Source: an uncultured Clostridia bacterium (GTDB taxonomy: Bacteria > Bacillota > Clostridia > UBA1381). Taken from it: a stretch of DNA of 9,569 nt. Shown in pieces: positions 6,476 to 9,569 of this stretch. The stretch lies in the NCBI GenBank assembly GCA_934476075.1, contig CAKSNH010000036.1, positions 1 to 9,569 of the forward strand. Reading direction: 5' to 3'. The notes under the pieces were generated by a model that searched no databases, had not been told where the DNA came from, and was given only the letters and a program-made list of their open reading frames with translations. Both the position numbers and the translations under genes were made by a program. Within the stretch, counting starts at the first letter, position 1, and the number at the start of each line of letters is the position of its first letter.

Positions 6476-9034
6476 TTAAAATCTGTTATATTGATTGTTT
6501 GAGCCGTCATCATCGCCGTCATCTTCCGAAACGTGCTTGCTCTTAAACTCGATTTTCTCCATTATCGGGTCAGGCTCGAATTTCGGCGGTACATACTCTT
6601 GTTTTTCACTTTGAGTTGTTTCCTTGTTTTCATCAGACTTGTCAGCACCGTCCGAATTATACGAACTCTTAAACTCAATCTTATCCATTATCGGGTCAGG
6701 CTCAAATTTCGGCGGTACATACTCTTGTTTTTCACTTTGAGCTGTTTCCGCTTTATCGTCAATCTTTTCGCCGTCCGAATTATATTTACTCTTAAATTCG
6801 ATTTTCTCCATTATCGGGTCAGGTTCAAACTTCGGCGGTACATATTCCTTATTTCCGCTTTCCTTACTCTCCGCCTCGTCCTTTTTCTTATCCTGACTGT
6901 TTGTGTAGTCCTCAACAAGTGCATTCAGCTCTTTTTGAAGTTCAGAGAATTTTGAACCGATAGGCGGTACAGGTTCTTTGCGTTCTTTATTTTCAACATT
7001 CATATCCACTGTTTCCTCATTTTCAATCGGATTTGGATATGACAATTTTTCCGCAGCAGCTTCCATTTCAGCCATAGGCTCAATTTCTTCGATAACAGGA
7101 GTTTGCTCTTTCTTGCTTTCCGCTTGTTCAGCCGATTCGGCAGTTTCGGGAGCACCAACCGGTTCGGGAACAGGTTCTGAACCTACCTCAGAGGCAACCT
7201 CCGCCGCTGATACAGGTGCTGGAACAGGAGTTTGTGCCGGAGCCGGTGCATTGTTATTTTCCAAGCCCTCCGCTTCTTCCTCGCCGTCGAAATATCTAAC
7301 CATGATTTCGGTTTTGTTATCGCTTAAAAGTACCTTAAAGCCCTGTCCGTACTTAACTATAACTCCTTCCGGATTGCTGCTCACATGAGTAAATCTGACA
7401 CGAGCCGAACCCGTATTATACACTTTAATACCTTTTGTGACACCGCAGACCCAGACCTCTTGAATTTCAAGCAATGCCCTGTTCTGAATTATATCATACA
7501 GCGATTTTCGCTTGCCGAACTCGGACAAATCACGAATAAATATAGGCTGTTTTGTGTTCTGCGTAATTTCAACACTGATATAGCCCTGCATTTTCTTTTG
7601 TTCAATCGCATTTGCTATATTTTTTCTGTACTTGAACAGAATATTTCCGATTGCGATAAGGATAACTATTCCGATTGCAATTTTTACCCACATACCGAAA
7701 TTATTATCCGCATCGGGATTTGCAACCGCAATAACGTTTATCGGATTGCTGCCGATGTTGCCCGATTCAAGCATTACAACTGCCGAAATCTGCTTTTTAC
7801 CTACTGTTTTACAGGTATATGTACATTCATACTGACCGTTTCTGTAAATCATATCCTTGTAGTCACGGCTGTTGTCGTCTTTGATGAACAGTCTGACGGT
7901 AAGGTTTGACGTATCAATTTTAGAGTTGCTGTCCGCTGTAATTGTTACTGCATAAATTGTGTCAACACCTGTATAGATGACGTTTGTCGCATTCACAAAA
8001 TTGATTTTCAAGCTATATTCAAATGTCGGAATTACCTTTACGGTTTCGTTCATCGAGTCTGTAACCGACAAAACCCATTTGCCCTGTGTCGGGTCTTTCA
8101 ATGTGATTTCGGAATATCCGTCACCCTTTGTCAACTCGGCAGTACCCGTACCGAATTCAATCGGCAGACCGGTAGGCCCTGTCAGACCAAAAGTAACGTC
8201 ACCCATGTGCTGAACTCTGATTACACCCGATTTTGCCTGACTGTAAATCTCAATATCCACCTTGCTCTCGGTATTTGCAGTAACCGGAACTTCGATTACA
8301 TTTACATTTACATTTTCAGTATCCGCATTGCCTGACGCACTGTCTTCGCTCTTTGTGACAGGCTGCTGCAAAACCTCATTATTGGCAGGTGCGGGAGCAG
8401 CCATAGCCGCAATATTATCCGACGCACTCTTGACAGCGGCTTTCATCTCCTCCGCATTTTGAGGGAATGTAGCCGTTGCACCTGTTGATTTTGCTATATT
8501 TTCAAGCTGTCCTCTTGTGTCATTGTTAGGATTTAGTGCAACCACATAAACAGGGTATTTTTTTGCGGTAACCTCGTTTATATCGGCGGCTGATTTTTCC
8601 GCCGTTCTGTCACCCTTATAGTCATTGTCACCGCTTGTGACTATAATTATCGCCTTGTTTTGCTCCGATGCCAACATTGTGTCCGCCTCTTTAAGACCGA
8701 CCGCAAAGTCCGCACCGTCAGCCGACTGTGTCAAACTATTTTTCAAGAATGTTGAAACCGAGGTTTTGTTCTTGTCGTTCATCTCCAAAAGCGGTGATGA
8801 TTTTACAAGTGCCGAACCATATGTAACAACTCCGACTTTGGCTTTCGGGTCAACCGTTCCCAAAGTTTCCGATACAGCCGCCTCAACACCTTTTGTTGCA
8901 TCATTTGTTTTCATCGACACAGAATCGTCTATAACAAAAACGATACTGCTGTCCGGTGACGCAAATACATTAAAGCTGCTTATCAAAAAGATGAACATAA
9001 CGGCAATAAGGCTTGAACTTATTATCCTTTTCAC
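6476..9034 (-). CDS. VWA-domain single-pass membrane protein with repeat-bearing tail
   Basis: About 852 residues (numbered here from an ATG at 9043, three codons upstream). A signal peptide (5-29) is followed by a von Willebrand factor A domain, about 31-215. Its metal-site motif is DDSVS at 39-43, but the second and third sites are altered (DGADF at 109-113, VTSGDN at 135-140), so metal binding is uncertain. Residues about 245-440 look like beta-sandwich domains. A membrane segment at 452-470 is followed by KYRK, placing the rest in the cytoplasm. There, about 487-587 is a compact domain I cannot name. Residues 595-730 are Pro/Glu/Ala-rich and probably disordered, followed by three copies of a 41-42-residue repeat. 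A role in envelope adhesion, assembly or signalling is inferred. It has its own promoter and terminator. Confidence 0.9.
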   Translation of the reverse strand: MKRIISSSLIAVMFIFLISSFNVFASPDSSIVFVIDDSVSMKTNDATKGVEAAVSETLGTVDPKAKVGVVTYGSALVKSSPLLEMNDKNKTSVSTFLKNSLTQSADGADFAVGLKEADTMLASEQNKAIIIVTSGDNDYKGDRTAEKSAADINEVTAKKYPVYVVALNPNNDTRGQLENIAKSTGATATFPQNAEEMKAAVKSASDNIAAMAAPAPANNEVLQQPVTKSEDSASGNADTENVNVNVIEVPVTANTESKVDIEIYSQAKSGVIRVQHMGDVTFGLTGPTGLPIEFGTGTAELTKGDGYSEITLKDPTQGKWVLSVTDSMNETVKVIPTFEYSLKINFVNATNVIYTGVDTIYAVTITADSNSKIDTSNLTVRLFIKDDNSRDYKDMIYRNGQYECTYTCKTVGKKQISAVVMLESGNIGSNPINVIAVANPDADNNFGMWVKIAIGIVILIAIGNILFKYRKNIANAIEQKKMQGYISVEITQNTKQPIFIRDLSEFGKRKSLYDIIQNRALLEIQEVWVCGVTKGIKVYNTGSARVRFTHVSSNPEGVIVKYGQGFKVLLSDNKTEIMVRYFDGEEEAEGLENNNAPAPAQTPVPAPVSAAEVASEVGSEPVPEPVGAPETAESAEQAESKKEQTPVIEEIEPMAEMEAAAEKLSYPNPIENEETVDMNVENKERKEPVPPIGSKFSELQKELNALVEDYTNSQDKKKDEAESKESGNKEYVPPKFEPDPIMEKIEFKSKYNSDGEKIDDKAETAQSEKQEYVPPKFEPDPIMDKIEFKSSYNSDGADKSDENKETTQSEKQEYVPPKFEPDPIMEKIEFKSKHVSEDDGDDDGSNNQYNRF
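6539..6847 (-). repeat. Three in-frame repeats in the VWA protein tail
   Basis: A near-invariant 20-residue motif, EYVPPKFEPDPIM then E or D, then KIEFKS, occurs at residues 733-752, 774-793 and 816-835 (DNA 6788-6847, 6665-6724 and 6539-6598). The periods are 126 and 123 bases. The intervening acidic and Ser/Lys-rich spacers vary more than the motif. The pattern suggests internal duplication under selection, perhaps as a multivalent binding segment. Confidence 0.93.
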
Positions 9035-9043
9035 ATTTACCAT

Positions 9044-9049
9044 CCTCCC
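9044..9049 (-). promoter_or_regulatory. Ribosome site that favours a GTG start for the VWA gene
   Basis: GGGAGG directly abuts the ATG at 9041-9043, which leaves no spacing. The in-frame GTG at 9032-9034 is 9 bases away, the normal distance, and gives a protein beginning (V/M)KRIISSSLIAV, a typical signal peptide start. I therefore start the gene at GTG. Confidence 0.65.
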
Positions 9050-9094
9050 AAAATTTTATTTATATTATATAAAATCACACATAAATATATTTAT

Positions 9095-9123
9095 ATTATA
9101 GAACATATTGACTATAACGTCAA
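9095..9123 (-). promoter_or_regulatory. Sigma-A-type promoter of the VWA gene
   Basis: On the minus strand TTGACG (9118-9123) and TATAAT (9095-9100) are exactly 17 bases apart. Transcription should start near 9088, giving a leader of about 50 bases that is almost entirely A and T. Confidence 0.88.
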
Positions 9124-9256
9124 CAAAAATTTTCCCAATTATCATGTTTTTTAAATTAATGTGTAAATTATGAGTTGTTGAGTGATGTACACAACAGCCA
9201 CTCACTCGCATTTCTATCTAAACCCACCCTTGCTCGCTAAACTTGGTCAACGTCAG
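9124..9256. other. Gene-free spacer before the right repeat arm
   Basis: The gene-free stretch from 9044 to the window end holds the VWA gene's promoter and leader, this AT-rich spacer and the right repeat arm. In the spacer I see only an imperfect stem (TGAGT at 9171-9175 with ACTCA at 9200-9204). I find no gene here; the open frame beginning at 9182 is mostly repeat sequence. Confidence 0.5.
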
Positions 9257-9569
9257 TTGCACTACACTTTCATTCATATCTACGCTTGCACTTTCCCACT
9301 AAACTCACCACAACGGACACGCAAAAAGCGTATATCTATATTCAGTGGGCACAGAGGGTATGCCGTATCTATTCTTTGTTTGTGTATTATGTATACTCAC
9401 AACTTACCGCAAGCACTATGCTCGGACGGCACAAAATTCACGCCCCTAGGCAATAAGTGAATTTTGCCGACACATTTGGAATATCTATGCTCGCACTAGC
9501 TTTGCAGCGTGTGGGTCAAGGGTGTCCCTTGCGGACTTTTCCGTCCTCTTTGTGGACGTGGACAAAGAG
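9257..9569 (-). repeat. Right copy of the structured inverted repeat
   Basis: This is the reverse complement of 28-339. Matching blocks lie at 9257-9305, 9312-9384, 9424-9476 and 9497-9569, with diverged linkers between them. The copy continues past the window edge, since the matching hairpin of the left arm starts three bases further out. Blocks and spacings are nearly the same in both arms, so the elements are homologous over their full visible length. Both arms have the end at left position 339 facing inward. No direct target repeat can be judged because the outer end is cut off. Confidence 0.9.

Noticed and set aside
6539..6847. CRISPR-like array
   Set aside because: There are only three repeats with a period of about 125 bases. 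They are in frame and vary at codon level, as a protein repeat does.
6533..6955. Rightward open frame across the VWA tail repeats
   Set aside because: It mirrors the repeats of the real leftward gene, which has a signal peptide, promoter and terminator.
9182..9460. Open frame of 92 codons at the right edge
   Set aside because: Most of it is the inverted repeat, whose left copy shows no preserved matching frame. It has no ribosome site and no recognisable motif.
28..9569. Composite transposon with terminal inverted repeats
   Set aside because: No transposase or integrase lies inside, and the cargo includes housekeeping lipid genes. Target duplications cannot be seen.

Overview
The window looks like chromosomal DNA of a Gram-positive anaerobe, most likely a clostridium of the gut type. 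The evidence is an AT-rich genome with strong AGGAGG ribosome sites, clear sigma-A promoters, the PlsY route of phospholipid synthesis, and an S-layer-homology (SLH) protein with an Ala/Pro/Thr linker. Genus cannot be fixed from the sequence; a Monoglobus-like or Ruminococcaceae-like relative is only a guess from the SLH linker style.

Layout. Positions 25-339 and 9257-9569 are two copies of one non-coding, hairpin-rich element in opposite orientation, enclosing everything else. Inside the left copy starts a rightward operon: plsY (396-1151), gpsA (1156-2154), a PAP2-superfamily membrane phosphatase (2168-2857) and a VanZ-like gene broken by one in-frame TGA (2868-3356). It ends at a terminator (3395-3430) that also serves the convergent gene. 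The rest runs leftward as three apparently single-gene units: a large VWA-domain membrane protein (6476-9034), an SLH-domain surface protein (4816-6240) and a secreted metallo-beta-lactamase-fold protein (3429-4673). The VWA and hydrolase genes each have a near-consensus promoter; the SLH gene has only a weak candidate. Hairpin terminators follow all three.

How the genes fit together. GpsA makes sn-glycerol 3-phosphate and PlsY acylates it, the first committed steps of membrane lipid synthesis. The PAP2 protein next to them may dephosphorylate a lipid phosphate (inference). The leftward genes are all cell-envelope or secreted proteins: an SLH protein likely bound to the wall, a one-pass VWA protein with a long repeat-bearing tail, and an exported hydrolase with a ComEC-like catalytic domain. 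Nothing shows that they form one pathway.

The features most worth a second look are the mosaic inverted repeat at both edges, the in-frame stop in the VanZ-like gene, and the threefold 41-42-residue repeat in the VWA protein's tail. I see no complete new defence or mobile system, no CRISPR array and no tRNA or rRNA gene.
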